Positions 16,209-25,421 of a stretch of 64,000 nt of DNA are shown here, in pieces; the stretch's first letter is position 1, and every line of letters starts with the position of its first letter. The position numbers and the translations under genes are program-made. A model generated the notes under the pieces. The model saw nothing but the letters and a program-made list of their open reading frames with translations. It had not been told where the DNA came from and ran no database searches. Source of the DNA: Limnoglobus sp043757025 (GTDB taxonomy: Bacteria > Planctomycetota > Planctomycetia > Gemmatales > Gemmataceae); the NCBI GenBank assembly GCA_043757025.1, contig JAYVQG010000185.1, forward strand, positions 3,411 to 67,410. Reading direction: 5' to 3'.

Positions 16209-17708
16209 TTGTCGCGAATCGTGCGTTCGGAAGTCGTTTTCTTCCTGCTGGCGTGGCCGATTCTTGCCGTCCTGTACCGGGCACGCGCGTTCGTCGACCC
16301 CGGCACGTTCTGGCACATTCGCGTCGGCGATCTCATCCGCGAAAACGGCTTCATGACCACCGATCCGTTCACATTTCCTTTTGAAGGCAAAACCTGGATC
16401 CCGCAACAGTGGGGCGGCGAGGTCGCGATGTCCGCGATTCACTCGGTACTCGGCTTCGATGGCTTGCTACTGGCTATGACGGTGATGCTCGCGGGGCTGT
16501 TCGCGTGGGTATTCCATCGGCTGCTCGTCGGCGGGATGGGCTGGCCGCTGGCGGGCATCGTATCGTCGCTGGGCATGATGGCGGCGGGGTTCCATTTCTA
16601 CGCCCGCCCGCACCTCATCACCATCGCGTTCATGGCCATCGTCGCGGGGTTCCTCGTCGATTTCGATCGCGGAAAGATCGGGCGAGGGCGGTTGTTATTG
16701 TTAATTCCACTGCATCTCGTTTGGACGAATATCCACGGCGGGATGCTCGGTGGCGTGGCCACGCTCGCCCTCGCCGGCATCGGGTGGGCGCTCCTTCGCA
16801 GCATGAACCGTGGTGAGTTATTCGCCTATTTCGGCATCGTGGCGTTGTGCGCGCTGACGATGTTCGCGAACCCGTTCGGCCTCGAAATGCAGCGAACCTG
16901 GTTCCGCATCGTCGGTTCCGGCGCGATGGCGCAATACGTCGACGAGCATACGATGCTGAACCCGGAACGCCCCGGCGATCAGGCGGTATTAGCGTTCGCC
17001 ACTGTGTATCTGATCGTGCTATTCGGCGCAAAATGGCGAGATTTCCGCATCGCGTGGCTATTGCCGCTCGTCTGGTTCGTGCTCACGATCAAGAGCATTC
17101 GGCAGGGGCCGTTGTTCGTGGTGGTCGGTACCGTCCTGCTCGCCGACATTTGGCCGCACACCTTCTGGCACCGATATTTATGCCGTAAAGGCGACACGCT
17201 GGCCCGCGATGTCGCCACACCCTTACGCCCCCTCACGTGGCACGTATGGCTATTGCCGATGATCGCGGTGACGACGGCGATTGGGCTGCAATCGTACCGC
17301 GGCATCGGCCTGGCACATCTCGATCCGTGGTTGGTGCCGGTGACCCTGATCGAACCGCTGCAAAACTACGCTGCCACCGTGCCCCCCGGTACGCGCATTT
17401 ACAACGACGCCAACCTCGGCGGGTTCGTGATCTATCACGCGCCGAAGCTCAAAATCTTCATGGACGACCGCTTCGAGTTGTGCGGCGATGCCTGGTTGAT
17501 GAACTACGTCGAAACGATTCGCGACCACCCGGAGCGGTTCGAGGATTGGTACCGAGAGTACCATTTTGAAGTCGCAATCGTGGCGGCATCGACGCCGATG
17601 TTGCCCCTCGAACACGCAATGTGCAGCTCGGGCCACTGGCAAGAAATGGCCCGCGACCGCACAGCCGTTATGTATCGCCGAATCGATTTCGTTCGCACGC
17701 CGCAATAG
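16209..17708 (+). CDS. Polytopic membrane protein, GT-C-like
   Basis: A membrane protein of roughly ten hydrophobic helices. An early luminal-type loop (DPGTFWHIRVGDLIRENGF, then WIPQQWGGEV) recalls GT-C glycosyltransferase-like proteins, whose first loop usually carries an acidic motif. The C-terminal soluble part includes GTRIYNDANLGGFVIYHAPK and MDDRFELCGDAWLMNYVE. I cannot name the substrate. I chose the TTG at 16209, which has CGGAG 8 bases upstream and makes the protein begin just before the first helix. A 27-residue longer form from the ATG at 16128 lacks a Shine-Dalgarno and looks non-coding. Confidence 0.65.
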   Translation: MSRIVRSEVVFFLLAWPILAVLYRARAFVDPGTFWHIRVGDLIRENGFMTTDPFTFPFEGKTWIPQQWGGEVAMSAIHSVLGFDGLLLAMTVMLAGLFAWVFHRLLVGGMGWPLAGIVSSLGMMAAGFHFYARPHLITIAFMAIVAGFLVDFDRGKIGRGRLLLLIPLHLVWTNIHGGMLGGVATLALAGIGWALLRSMNRGELFAYFGIVALCALTMFANPFGLEMQRTWFRIVGSGAMAQYVDEHTMLNPERPGDQAVLAFATVYLIVLFGAKWRDFRIAWLLPLVWFVLTIKSIRQGPLFVVVGTVLLADIWPHTFWHRYLCRKGDTLARDVATPLRPLTWHVWLLPMIAVTTAIGLQSYRGIGLAHLDPWLVPVTLIEPLQNYAATVPPGTRIYNDANLGGFVIYHAPKLKIFMDDRFELCGDAWLMNYVETIRDHPERFEDWYREYHFEVAIVAASTPMLPLEHAMCSSGHWQEMARDRTAVMYRRIDFVRTPQ

Positions 17709-17724
17709 GTAGCGAACCTATTGC
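17702..17724 (+). terminator. Hairpin at the stop codon of the GT-C-like gene
   Basis: A 9-bp stem (17702-17710 with 17716-17724) and a 5-nt loop include the TAG stop codon. There is no T-run afterwards, so it may be a weak terminator or an mRNA-end stabiliser that isolates the tRNA gene downstream. Confidence 0.35.
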
Positions 17725-17808
17725 CGATGCACACGCTCATTGTGGTTGGTCTACGTGGCACTGAGCCGCAGAAGGGAGTTTGCGATGATACGCGATGGCA
17801 TACGACTC

Positions 17809-17880
17809 CCTCCCGTAGCTCAGTGGCAGAGCGCCGGCCTTATAAGCCGTCGGTCGCGGGTTCGAATCCCGCCGGGAGGA
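17809..17880 (+). tRNA. tRNA-Ile (anticodon UAU)
   Basis: The 72-nt cloverleaf is complete. Acceptor stem CCTCCCG (17809-17815) pairs with CGGGAGG (17873-17879), with discriminator A17880. The D arm is GCTC/GAGC. The anticodon arm is CCGGC/GCCGT with one closing mismatch and loop CTTATAA, giving anticodon TAT. The T arm is GCGGG/CCCGC with TTCGAAT. The 3' CCA is not encoded. UAU would read the AUA isoleucine codon directly, unlike the common CAU anticodon converted by lysidine (TilS). It is a single tRNA between unrelated protein genes. Confidence 0.88.
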
Positions 17881-17985
17881 CAGCCACATCTCGACATGAA
17901 TTAGCCGCGCCGCGTAGGCTTTGCGTAGCGAAGCGCGTGCGCGTGAACCCGTCGATGTCCATGCGAGTGGCGCGCCGATCCGCAA

Positions 17986-18432
17986 TCACCCGACCCATTT
18001 GCCGTCGACGTTGTCGAACTTGACGAGTTCGCTCGGCTGGAACCAGAGTGCGATTTCGAGCGTGGCGTTCTCGGGGCTGTCGCTGCCGTGGACGAGGTTG
18101 TTCTGCACGCTGAGTGCGAGGTCGCCGCGGATCGTTCCGGGCGGGGCTTTTGCGCCGTCGGTGAGGCCCATCATGCTGCGGCTCGCGGCCACCGCTTCGC
18201 GGCCTTCCCACACCATCGCCACCGTTGGCCCGCTCGTCAAAAACGACAGCAGCGAGTCGTAAAACGGCTTGCCCTTGTGCACGGCGTAATGCTTCTCGGC
18301 GAGTTCCTTCGTGCATTGCACGAACTTCAGGCCCGCCAGCCGCATTCCCTTTCGCTCGAATCGCGAGACGATTTCGCCGACCAACCGGCGCTGTACGGCA
18401 TCGGGCTTCAACAAGATGAGTGTCTGCTGCAT
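17986..18432 (-). CDS. ndk: Nucleoside-diphosphate kinase
   Basis: NDK transfers the gamma phosphate between NTPs and NDPs through a phosphohistidine intermediate in the cytosol. The 148-residue length and motifs are standard: TLILLKPDAVQRRLVGEI (K9), the Kpn-loop area, RGDLALSVQNNLVHGSDSPE with catalytic H115, and a C-terminal ALWF. The gene is monocistronic, on the minus strand, between the tRNA and a divergent membrane-protein gene; only 137 bp separate its start from the next start at 18570. Confidence 0.97.
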   Translation of the reverse strand: MQQTLILLKPDAVQRRLVGEIVSRFERKGMRLAGLKFVQCTKELAEKHYAVHKGKPFYDSLLSFLTSGPTVAMVWEGREAVAASRSMMGLTDGAKAPPGTIRGDLALSVQNNLVHGSDSPENATLEIALWFQPSELVKFDNVDGKWVG

Positions 18433-18569
18433 GGGGCATCCTTCAAATTGGGGGTGTCTCTTCGATTGTAGTATCGTGCAGCGCGCAAACCAGTTCGGCT
18501 ACCCAACATCGGCCACCTTGCGGTAAATTCCGTGCGGACCTCGAACCCGCACGACACTCGGACGCCATC

Positions 18570-20084
18570 ATGACCCCCCGTTTCCCGACTTGGATTCTCC
18601 TCGGTACACTCGTGCTGGCGTGCGGTTACTTGCCGACGCTGCGAACGCCGTTCGATTTCATCGACGATGGCAACCTCGTTTACCCCGCGCAAACCGGCAT
18701 ATCGTTCGGTGGGCACGTCGCGCTGTGGTGGGAAAAAGTCGTCGCGAACTACGAGCACCTCGGGCCGTTCCGCCCCGTGGTCTGGGCGCACTGGGAACTA
18801 TTCGCGAATGTCTGCGGGGGCGAAGCGTTGCCGTGGCGGATCATCCGTTTCGTGTGGTGCGGGCTGTCGGCAGGGATGTTGCTGTGGCTGTTTCGCGAAC
18901 TGCGGATTCACCCCGTGGCGGCGCTCATCGCCGGGGCGTGCGCGATGTGGAACCCGTACCGCAACGAAATCTGGACGAGCCTGACACTCGCGGAAGGCGT
19001 GGCGATGCCTTACGCATTGCTCGGATTAATCGCGGCACGAAAAGCCGCACATTCGTCGCGACCACTCTGGTGGGATGTCGTTTCGATACTGTGCGTGATG
19101 GCGGCACTCGGTTGCAAAAACACCTACACCGCACTCATCCCCGCACAGATGGCACTGCGGCTCTGGACCGATGGCCTGACACTGCGCGAAGCGTGGCATC
19201 GCAACCGCGTTCGTTCGCTGCTGATGGCTTTGACGCTCGCGATCCCGGTGGCACATTACATCTATTTCAAACTCCACTGGCACGCGGGGCAGTACGAAAC
19301 GCACGCTCTCACGGTCGCGCAGTTCGGGCGAATCGTCAATGCGTGGAAAGGCGCGATTGGCCTCGATTTCCTCGGCGTCGGCTTCGCGCTCGCGCTCGGC
19401 GTCGTGATGTATTCGCGAAGGAAAACGATCGCCGCCAGCAATATCTGGGCAACGCATCGCGCCGCGATCGTCACCGCCACGCTGTTACTTCTCGCCGGGG
19501 TCGTGGTCTATTTGCCGATGTCGATGATGTCCGGCCGCTACGCCATGCCCGGCGTCTGGGGGCTGGATTTACTGATCGGGTTGCTGCTGACGTCGCTGAT
19601 CGCCGTGCCCGCGAGCGTTCCGAAGAAAGTCGCGTGGGCCGCCGTGTGGGTGGGTGTCACGCTACTCACGATTGCGAATGTCGGACGCCAGGAGAAATTC
19701 GCCGCACGCGCCCGGATGCTCTGGGATGCCGTCGAATATGTCGAAGCCACCGCCCCACCCGGCACGAAGATCGCTTGGTACTCCGGCACGATGCCGATGC
19801 GAGATCTGAATGTCGAAGAAGGGATTCACTTTCGCTGGCACCTACTGCACCGCGGTCGCTCCGATGCCACCGTCGGCCTGTTCGACCTCGAAGGCCATCC
19901 GCTGGATCGCGTCGAAATCACGCCTTTCACGGGCGAAGCCGACTACCGCTTCTGCGGCACCCCCACCGGCGCAGCCGGTTGGTCCGAGGAGCATCGTTTC
20001 GCCGTACCCTATTGGGTAGGCCGCAAACAGTACGAGTGCCACCTCGACCGCCGCCAGGCGATAGGCATGGCGAAGTTGCGGTGA
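18570..20084 (+). CDS. Polytopic membrane protein, GT-C/O-mannosyltransferase-like
   Basis: From the ATG at 18570 the protein is 504 residues. It begins with a hydrophobic helix (TWILLGTLVLACGYLPTL) followed by TPFDFIDDGNLVYPAQ, an acidic first-loop motif like those of GT-C membrane glycosyltransferases. About nine further hydrophobic segments run to about residue 385. A soluble C-terminal tail (about 390-504) follows with WYSGTMPMRDLNVEEG and RWHLLHRGR. The donor and acceptor cannot be deduced. An upstream in-frame start at 18420 adds 50 residues lying over the ndk promoter, and I reject it. miaB follows 61 bases downstream, possibly co-transcribed. Confidence 0.7.
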   Translation: MTPRFPTWILLGTLVLACGYLPTLRTPFDFIDDGNLVYPAQTGISFGGHVALWWEKVVANYEHLGPFRPVVWAHWELFANVCGGEALPWRIIRFVWCGLSAGMLLWLFRELRIHPVAALIAGACAMWNPYRNEIWTSLTLAEGVAMPYALLGLIAARKAAHSSRPLWWDVVSILCVMAALGCKNTYTALIPAQMALRLWTDGLTLREAWHRNRVRSLLMALTLAIPVAHYIYFKLHWHAGQYETHALTVAQFGRIVNAWKGAIGLDFLGVGFALALGVVMYSRRKTIAASNIWATHRAAIVTATLLLLAGVVVYLPMSMMSGRYAMPGVWGLDLLIGLLLTSLIAVPASVPKKVAWAAVWVGVTLLTIANVGRQEKFAARARMLWDAVEYVEATAPPGTKIAWYSGTMPMRDLNVEEGIHFRWHLLHRGRSDATVGLFDLEGHPLDRVEITPFTGEADYRFCGTPTGAAGWSEEHRFAVPYWVGRKQYECHLDRRQAIGMAKLR

Positions 20085-20145
20085 GGCGAATTCATACACT
20101 ATCGGCTTACTTCCATCGGCCCCGTTCATAACGGAAACCCGAACT

Positions 20146-21612
20146 ATGTCGACGCTGAAAAAAGTGTACATCGAGACCGTCGGTTGCCAGATGAACGTCC
20201 TCGATAGCGAGTTGGTGATCGGGGCACTTCGCAAACAAGGTTACGACCTCACGCACACCGCATCCGAAGCCGATGTCATCCTGTTTAACACCTGTTCGGT
20301 TCGCGAACATGCCGAGGAAAAGACGTACTCCTCGCTCGGTCGCGTCATCCCGTACAAGAAGTGGAACCCGGACCTCGTCGTCGGCGTGATCGGGTGCATG
20401 GCGCAGAAGGATCAGCATCAGATTCGCGATCGCGCGCCGTACGTCGATATGATCGTCGGCACGGGCCAACTCGCGAAGATTCCCGCACTCGTCGAGGAAG
20501 TCAAGCGGACGCGGCAACCGCAGTTCGCGCTCAGCCTCGGCCGCACCGATGGCGGTCGCGATGTCGTCGAATCGAGCTTCGAGAGTTACGACCCCACGCG
20601 CGACCCGACGATGCGGTCGACGCCGTTCCAGGCGTTCGTTCGCGTTCAGATCGGCTGCGATAAATTTTGCACCTACTGCGTCGTGCCGAGTACGCGCGGC
20701 CCGGAACAAAGTCGCCACCCCGATCACCTACTGGCCGAGGTGCGTTTACTCGTCGATCAAGGTTGCAAGGAAGTCACGTTGATCGGCCAAACGGTGAACA
20801 GCTACGTTTACGATCACGGCGATGGCCGACGCACGCGGCTCAGCGAACTACTGAGCGCGATGCACGACACGACGGGCCTCGAACGCATCAAGTTCGTCAC
20901 GAATTATCCACGCGATATGACCGACGATTTACTCGATGCGGTTCGCGAACTGCCGAAGGTTTGCAAGTATCTGCACGTGCCGGTGCAATCGGGTTGCGAT
21001 GAAGTCCTGAAGCGGATGAAGCGAAACTACACCGCCGATTATTACCGCGACATGCTCGCGAGGTGCCGCGAGAAGGTGCCGGGCGTGGCGGTGTCGTCGG
21101 ACTTCATCGTCGGGTTTTGCGGCGAAACCGAGGAGAGTTTCCAGAAGACGATGGACCTCGTCCACGAGTCGAAGTTCAAGAACTCGTTCATCTTCAAGTA
21201 CAGCGAACGCCCCGGCACCAAGGCGATGGAACGCTACCCGGACGACATCCCCGAAGAGGTGAAAAAACGCCGCAACAACGACCTGCTGTTCGTGCAAAAC
21301 GCGAACTGCCTCGTCGATCATCGTGCGAAGATCGGCCAGACCCTCGAAGTCCTCGTCGAAGGCCTCAGTCGCCACGGCGAACGCTCGGATGGACTGATCA
21401 AGCAGTACACGGGGCGGGCGATGACCGATCACATCGTGGTGTTTGAAGGCACCGACCGGCTCATCGGCCAAACGCTACAAGTCCACATCGACAACGCGAG
21501 CGGCTTCACGCTCTTCGGCACCGTGCAAACGACCGAAACGAGCGGTTCGACGGGACGAGCGATCCCCACGCCACGCTCCGTGCCGTCGCGAATCGGTTTG
21601 AAGTTGGTGTGA
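20146..21612 (+). CDS. miaB: tRNA-2-methylthio-N6-dimethylallyladenosine synthase MiaB
   Basis: MiaB is a radical-SAM methylthiotransferase that modifies A37 of tRNAs reading UNN codons. The N-terminal UPF0004 domain has C14, C50 and C84, which hold the auxiliary cluster. The radical-SAM motif CxxxCxxC is C171/C175/C178. A C-terminal TRAM-like domain follows (about 395-465), then a 25-residue tail. ILFNTCSVREHAEEK and VVPSTRGPEQSR are typical of MiaB rather than RimO. At 488 residues it is slightly longer than E. coli MiaB because of the tail. It shares a bidirectional terminator with the convergent lipoprotein gene. Confidence 0.95.
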   Translation: MSTLKKVYIETVGCQMNVLDSELVIGALRKQGYDLTHTASEADVILFNTCSVREHAEEKTYSSLGRVIPYKKWNPDLVVGVIGCMAQKDQHQIRDRAPYVDMIVGTGQLAKIPALVEEVKRTRQPQFALSLGRTDGGRDVVESSFESYDPTRDPTMRSTPFQAFVRVQIGCDKFCTYCVVPSTRGPEQSRHPDHLLAEVRLLVDQGCKEVTLIGQTVNSYVYDHGDGRRTRLSELLSAMHDTTGLERIKFVTNYPRDMTDDLLDAVRELPKVCKYLHVPVQSGCDEVLKRMKRNYTADYYRDMLARCREKVPGVAVSSDFIVGFCGETEESFQKTMDLVHESKFKNSFIFKYSERPGTKAMERYPDDIPEEVKKRRNNDLLFVQNANCLVDHRAKIGQTLEVLVEGLSRHGERSDGLIKQYTGRAMTDHIVVFEGTDRLIGQTLQVHIDNASGFTLFGTVQTTETSGSTGRAIPTPRSVPSRIGLKLV

Positions 21613-21626
21613 TGGCGGAAACGAAA

Positions 21627-21651
21627 CGAGCCTGGGGTTTTCCCAGGCTCG
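21627..21651. terminator. Bidirectional terminator between miaB and lipoprotein gene
   Basis: A 10-bp stem (21627-21636 with 21642-21651) with loop GTTTT. It lies between the convergent stop codons of miaB and the small lipoprotein gene and can serve both strands. Confidence 0.8.
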
Positions 21652-21672
21652 CATTCGATTCGCGTCGACGAT

Positions 21673-22065
21673 TTACAGGCCGACCATCGTCTTGAGTTCA
21701 GCCAGCTTCGTGGTCAGCAGCGCGCCGACTTCCTTCATCTTTTCTTTTGGATTCGTCTTCAACTCGTCGAACATCTTTTTGACGTTTGCGAGCAGGTCGG
21801 ACGCCGATTTGGCTTTGTCGCCAGTCATGCCCTTGATCTTCTCTTCGATCTTCGGCAATGCGTCTTCGACCGACTTCGTCAGCGCGGCGGGATCCATTGC
21901 TGCGCCCACGGCGTTGGCACCTTGTGCCATGCTCTGGCTTCTCATCTTCTCCATGTCCCCTGGGGTAGGCCCGCTCGGGGCCACCGATGCGGTTTTGTTG
22001 TCGCATCCGACTGCGAGGAACGCAATCGCACATGTACCCAGCCCTAGGACGAATTTACGAATCAT
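21673..22065 (-). CDS. Small hypothetical lipoprotein
   Basis: From the ATG at 22065 the product is 130 residues. A lipoprotein signal (FVLGLGTCAIAFLAVGC) has C21 as the likely lipidated residue. The mature part is helical and Lys-rich: DMEKMRSQSMAQGANAVGAAMDPAALTKSVEDALPKIEEK in one half, then repeated amphipathic helices ending in TKLAELKTMVGL. I recognise no family. The longer frame reaching 22188 starts with residues that look like untranslated leader, so I use 22065. The gene ends at the terminator shared with miaB. Confidence 0.7.
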   Translation of the reverse strand: MIRKFVLGLGTCAIAFLAVGCDNKTASVAPSGPTPGDMEKMRSQSMAQGANAVGAAMDPAALTKSVEDALPKIEEKIKGMTGDKAKSASDLLANVKKMFDELKTNPKEKMKEVGALLTTKLAELKTMVGL

Positions 22066-22239
22066 GGGAGAGTCCCCTTCAAATGGACCAGTGAGTCTGC
22101 GATACATCCCGAACGGGAACGTACATCGCACTGGTATTGATACGCAACGAGCCGATCTATTCCCAGAAAAATCGCGGCCCTTCGGCACGGTTGCGGTTAC
22201 ACTGTTACGAAGTCTCCATCAACTGACACGGATGATCGC

Positions 22240-24318
22240 ATGAATTCAACGGGCAGAGTCAGTTGGTTCGGTCGCACGTTCGGCTGGTCGGGGAGCCGTA
22301 GCGAATGGATCGCGCTCGTCGGTTTCATCGCGTGGTTGCTCATCGGCGTTGGCATCTGGCGGATGGCGCGGCGGGCCAGCGTCGGCGAAAGCGTCGCGTA
22401 CGCGCTCGGTTGGCTATTGCTATTGTTCGTCGCCGCGTGGCCGGTCGTTCGCGGCCTGTTCGGCCCCGTATTCTTCTACGAACTCATTCGAACGGGGCGG
22501 CAACGTTCGACGATTCTGTTCCGGGGTCTCTACGTCTTTACCGTTGGCTGCGTGCTGACGATGATGTACACGGGTTGGGTCGACGATGGCAACAAGACGA
22601 TCATCGGCACCGGCGAACTCGCGCAGTTCGGCACCGAGTTTTTTCACGTCTTCGCGTCGATTCAATACGTCGTGGTCGTGCTACTCACGCCGGTCTACGT
22701 CGGCGGGGCGATCGCAATCGAGAAAGAGCGAAAGACGCTGGAATTCTTGCTCGCAACGGATCTGCGCAACCGCGAAATCTTGTTCGGCAAACTGATCGTT
22801 CGCGTCATGTGGCTGCTCACGTTCGTCTTGGCGGGGCTGCCATTACTCGCGCTCGTACAACTCTTCGGCGGCGTCGATCCGGAGCAACTGATTGCTTCCT
22901 TCGTGGCTACAGTCGTCACGGTTATCAGTCTTTCGGCGGTGGCAATCTGGATGTCGACGATGATGCGGAAAGCCCGCGATGCCATCTTGCTGACACTCGT
23001 GGGCTACATTGCCTACGTGATCGGGTCGTACATGCTGGTATTGCTCGTGATCGTATCTACGACAGGTGGGCCAACATACTTCAGCGAAACGGTTTCAATA
23101 TTCGGTTGGAGCATCTGTTTTATCGACTTTTGCACATCGTTTGCATCGGGGAACATCCTCTGGAATTTGTTCCTCGTTCAAGTCGGTGGGCGGGTAGGAC
23201 TTCAAAATAATCCGGGCGTTCTGCTTCGCGAATTTACGATGTTTTGGTCCCTCTTCGGTTCGTTGTTTCTCGGCCACGCGATCTTGCGGTTGCGGGCGGT
23301 CACGCTCAACCAGAGTTATGGCCCGCAAGGCTCGACGAAGTCCAAAACTCGCAAATTGAAGACGAAAGCAGGCAAGTCTGAAACGGCGGTCGTGAACGAA
23401 TCGACGAAGGAGTATCCGGAGATCGGCAACAATCCCGTGTTTTGGCGCGAGGTCTTCGTCGAAGCCAACTCTCGGATGGGTTGCATCGGGCGAATCATCG
23501 TGAGCATCATCGGCGTGCTGATCTTCGTGCCCGTAGGCATCATCATTTGGAGTGATTTCATCTACCAACCCACCTGGAGGCGGGGAAACTGGGATTTCAG
23601 CGACCAGTGGCACGAGTTCGCGATCAATATCAACCGTTGGGTGCGAGTCTCGTCTGGCATCGTCGCGACGCTGATGTTCTTCGTGGTGAGTATGCGAGCG
23701 GCAGGCACGATCTCCGGCGAGCGAGATAAAGATTCGTGGGTCAGCCTGATTAGCACGCCACTATCGTCAGATGAAATCTTGTGGGGCAAGTGGTGGGGTT
23801 GCGTACTCGGGATGCGGCGAATTTACTTCGCGTTTGCGATCATCTGGTCGATGGGCCTAGCGGTGGGCGGCGTTCGCCCCGAGATGCTCCCGCTGATGAT
23901 CCTCTCGCTCGCGCTCTACGTCTCTGCTTTCAGTTGGATCGGGCTGTTCTGCTCGATGATTGCACGCAACTCGATGATCGCCGGCGTCCTCACGCTTTTA
24001 TCGACTGCCTTTTTCGCAGGCGGGTTTTGGGCTTTCGTCGGTGCAATTAGCATGATCCCGCTCTCGTTATTCCGCGTGAAAAGCGATCCGAATTCGATGG
24101 ATGCCACGATCGATTTCTTTTACTCGCTGACGCCGTCGTTCATGGTCGGCTGGCTGCCACTGTTTAATTTCGAGCATCGCGAACTTTCGCCGTTCGATCG
24201 AACGGCAAACAGTTGCTGGCTCCTGCCCCTGCTCAGCTTAACAATCTGGCTCGTTTTCAACGTCATCGCATTTTGGATTTGCCAAAGACGCTTCCGCCGC
24301 TTGCGTCAGTCGGAGTGA
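22240..24318 (+). CDS. ABC-2 type transporter permease, double module
   Basis: A 692-residue integral membrane protein built of two ABC-2-like permease halves. Half one (about 20-360) has GPVFFYELIRTGRQRSTI and the family hallmark AIEKERKTLEFLLATDLRN, REILFGKL. Half two (about 385-690) has NPVFWREVFVE and a second hallmark, GERDKDSWVSLISTPLSSDEILWGKWWG. A highly charged linker (about 365-380, KSKTRKLKTKAGKSE) separates them. Such fused permeases are common in planctomycetes, with the ATPase encoded elsewhere; no ATPase is adjacent here. The cargo is unknown. Confidence 0.85.
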   Translation: MNSTGRVSWFGRTFGWSGSRSEWIALVGFIAWLLIGVGIWRMARRASVGESVAYALGWLLLLFVAAWPVVRGLFGPVFFYELIRTGRQRSTILFRGLYVFTVGCVLTMMYTGWVDDGNKTIIGTGELAQFGTEFFHVFASIQYVVVVLLTPVYVGGAIAIEKERKTLEFLLATDLRNREILFGKLIVRVMWLLTFVLAGLPLLALVQLFGGVDPEQLIASFVATVVTVISLSAVAIWMSTMMRKARDAILLTLVGYIAYVIGSYMLVLLVIVSTTGGPTYFSETVSIFGWSICFIDFCTSFASGNILWNLFLVQVGGRVGLQNNPGVLLREFTMFWSLFGSLFLGHAILRLRAVTLNQSYGPQGSTKSKTRKLKTKAGKSETAVVNESTKEYPEIGNNPVFWREVFVEANSRMGCIGRIIVSIIGVLIFVPVGIIIWSDFIYQPTWRRGNWDFSDQWHEFAININRWVRVSSGIVATLMFFVVSMRAAGTISGERDKDSWVSLISTPLSSDEILWGKWWGCVLGMRRIYFAFAIIWSMGLAVGGVRPEMLPLMILSLALYVSAFSWIGLFCSMIARNSMIAGVLTLLSTAFFAGGFWAFVGAISMIPLSLFRVKSDPNSMDATIDFFYSLTPSFMVGWLPLFNFEHRELSPFDRTANSCWLLPLLSLTIWLVFNVIAFWICQRRFRRLRQSE

Positions 24319-24336
24319 AAGCCAAATCGTATTTTT

Positions 24337-24421
24337 CGACAGGATTTGCAGGATTAAACAGGATTTATGAAGAGAGTCGATCACTTCGTTAATCCTGTAC
24401 ATCGTGTGAATCCTGTCTAAA
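24337..24421. repeat. Inverted repeat with GACAGGATT...AATCCTGTC arms
   Basis: The arm at about 24337-24367 (GACAGGATTTGCAGGATT, then AACAGGATTTATGAAG) is mirrored by about 24390-24419 (GTTAATCCTGTACATCGTG, then AATCCTGTC). Internally each arm repeats CAGGATT. This AT-rich intergenic palindrome type recurs in planctomycete genomes. It lies between the stop codons of the ABC-2 permease and the SDR gene and could act as a bidirectional terminator. Confidence 0.7.
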
Positions 24422-24423
24422 AT

Positions 24424-25278
24424 TTACCGACTCTCACCGATCGCGTGGCGCAGTCCTTCGCGGTATGTTGGGAACGTCGGCGTGAAGCCGAGTTCCCGTT
24501 TCGCTTTGGCGTTTCGGATGCGGCGGTTCGCTTCTTTTGCGGTTGTCGGCGACGAGACGAATGCGGCGGGTGGCGCGCCGAGAATCTCGGCGGCCTCCGT
24601 GTAAAACGCGAGGCGCGGCACCGGTTCGTCGTCGGCAATCAGATACGTCTCACCGGGGCGGGCCTTCACCTCCGCAGCCATGACCGCATCGCGGCCATCG
24701 TGAACGTGGATCAGGTTCAGCCACTTCTCGGCATCGCCGACGAGCGGTTCGCCGTTCGATAACGCCTGCTTTCGCAGCACGCGATCCGGACCATAAATGC
24801 CCGCGAAACGCAACACGACCGCATCCGGCCGACATCTGCGCAACATCGCTTCCGCGTCGAGAACGACCTTTCCGGATTCTTCGAGCGGGTTCGTCTCGCT
24901 GGTTTCATCGACCCATTCGCCATCGGTTTGCCCGTAGACACCCGTACTGCTGACGTAAAGGATCGGTCCGGCACAGCGCACGACTTTCAGCACGTTTTCC
25001 AGACCTTGCACGTAGACATCGCGCATCGATCGGCCCGCGCGGCGATCCATACCGACGGCGTAAAGCACCACGCCGACTTCGGGGAGGTGCTTCAAACTGT
25101 CGGGGTCTAACACGTCGCTAACGATGGGTTCGATGCCGAGTGCGGCGAGTTCGGCACTGCGAGATCGCGTGAGTGCAAAAACGCGCCGGCCGCTGGCCAC
25201 CCACGCCGTTGCGACCCGACTGCCGAGATAGCCGCAACCGACGATCAGTGCGGTAGACGTGGGAGGGGTTGCGTTCAT
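24424..25278 (-). CDS. NAD(P)-dependent epimerase/dehydratase-like SDR protein
   Basis: A 284-residue extended SDR-type protein. The nucleotide-binding motif is LIVGCGYLGSRVA (G14, G16, G19), followed by LTRSRSAELAALGI. ILYVSSTGVYGQTDGEW holds the catalytic Ser/Tyr-type segment, but the usual YxxxK lysine is replaced (VYGQTDG), as in atypical SDRs. FAGIYGPDR and LNLIHVHDGRDAV complete the family signature. Relatives are annotated as NAD-dependent epimerases (YeeZ-like), with unknown substrate. It is monocistronic and divergent from the large membrane protein at 25422. Confidence 0.85.
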   Translation of the reverse strand: MNATPPTSTALIVGCGYLGSRVATAWVASGRRVFALTRSRSAELAALGIEPIVSDVLDPDSLKHLPEVGVVLYAVGMDRRAGRSMRDVYVQGLENVLKVVRCAGPILYVSSTGVYGQTDGEWVDETSETNPLEESGKVVLDAEAMLRRCRPDAVVLRFAGIYGPDRVLRKQALSNGEPLVGDAEKWLNLIHVHDGRDAVMAAEVKARPGETYLIADDEPVPRLAFYTEAAEILGAPPAAFVSSPTTAKEANRRIRNAKAKRELGFTPTFPTYREGLRHAIGESR

Positions 25279-25421
25279 CGTGGGGGTTTACCGATAAGTT
25301 CGTGAGGAATTCGCTGAATCGTAACCGCGTCCGGCGTGCTTGCCTACGGGCAACTCGTACGATGAAATAGATAGCTTTTCCGCACGACGCAGGACCACCC
25401 GCACTGAGGATTCGTTCGCCC

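Noticed and set aside
17809..17880. tRNA as integration site of an island
   Set aside because: No integrase and no duplicated tRNA 3' end were found downstream within the window; flanking genes are ordinary.
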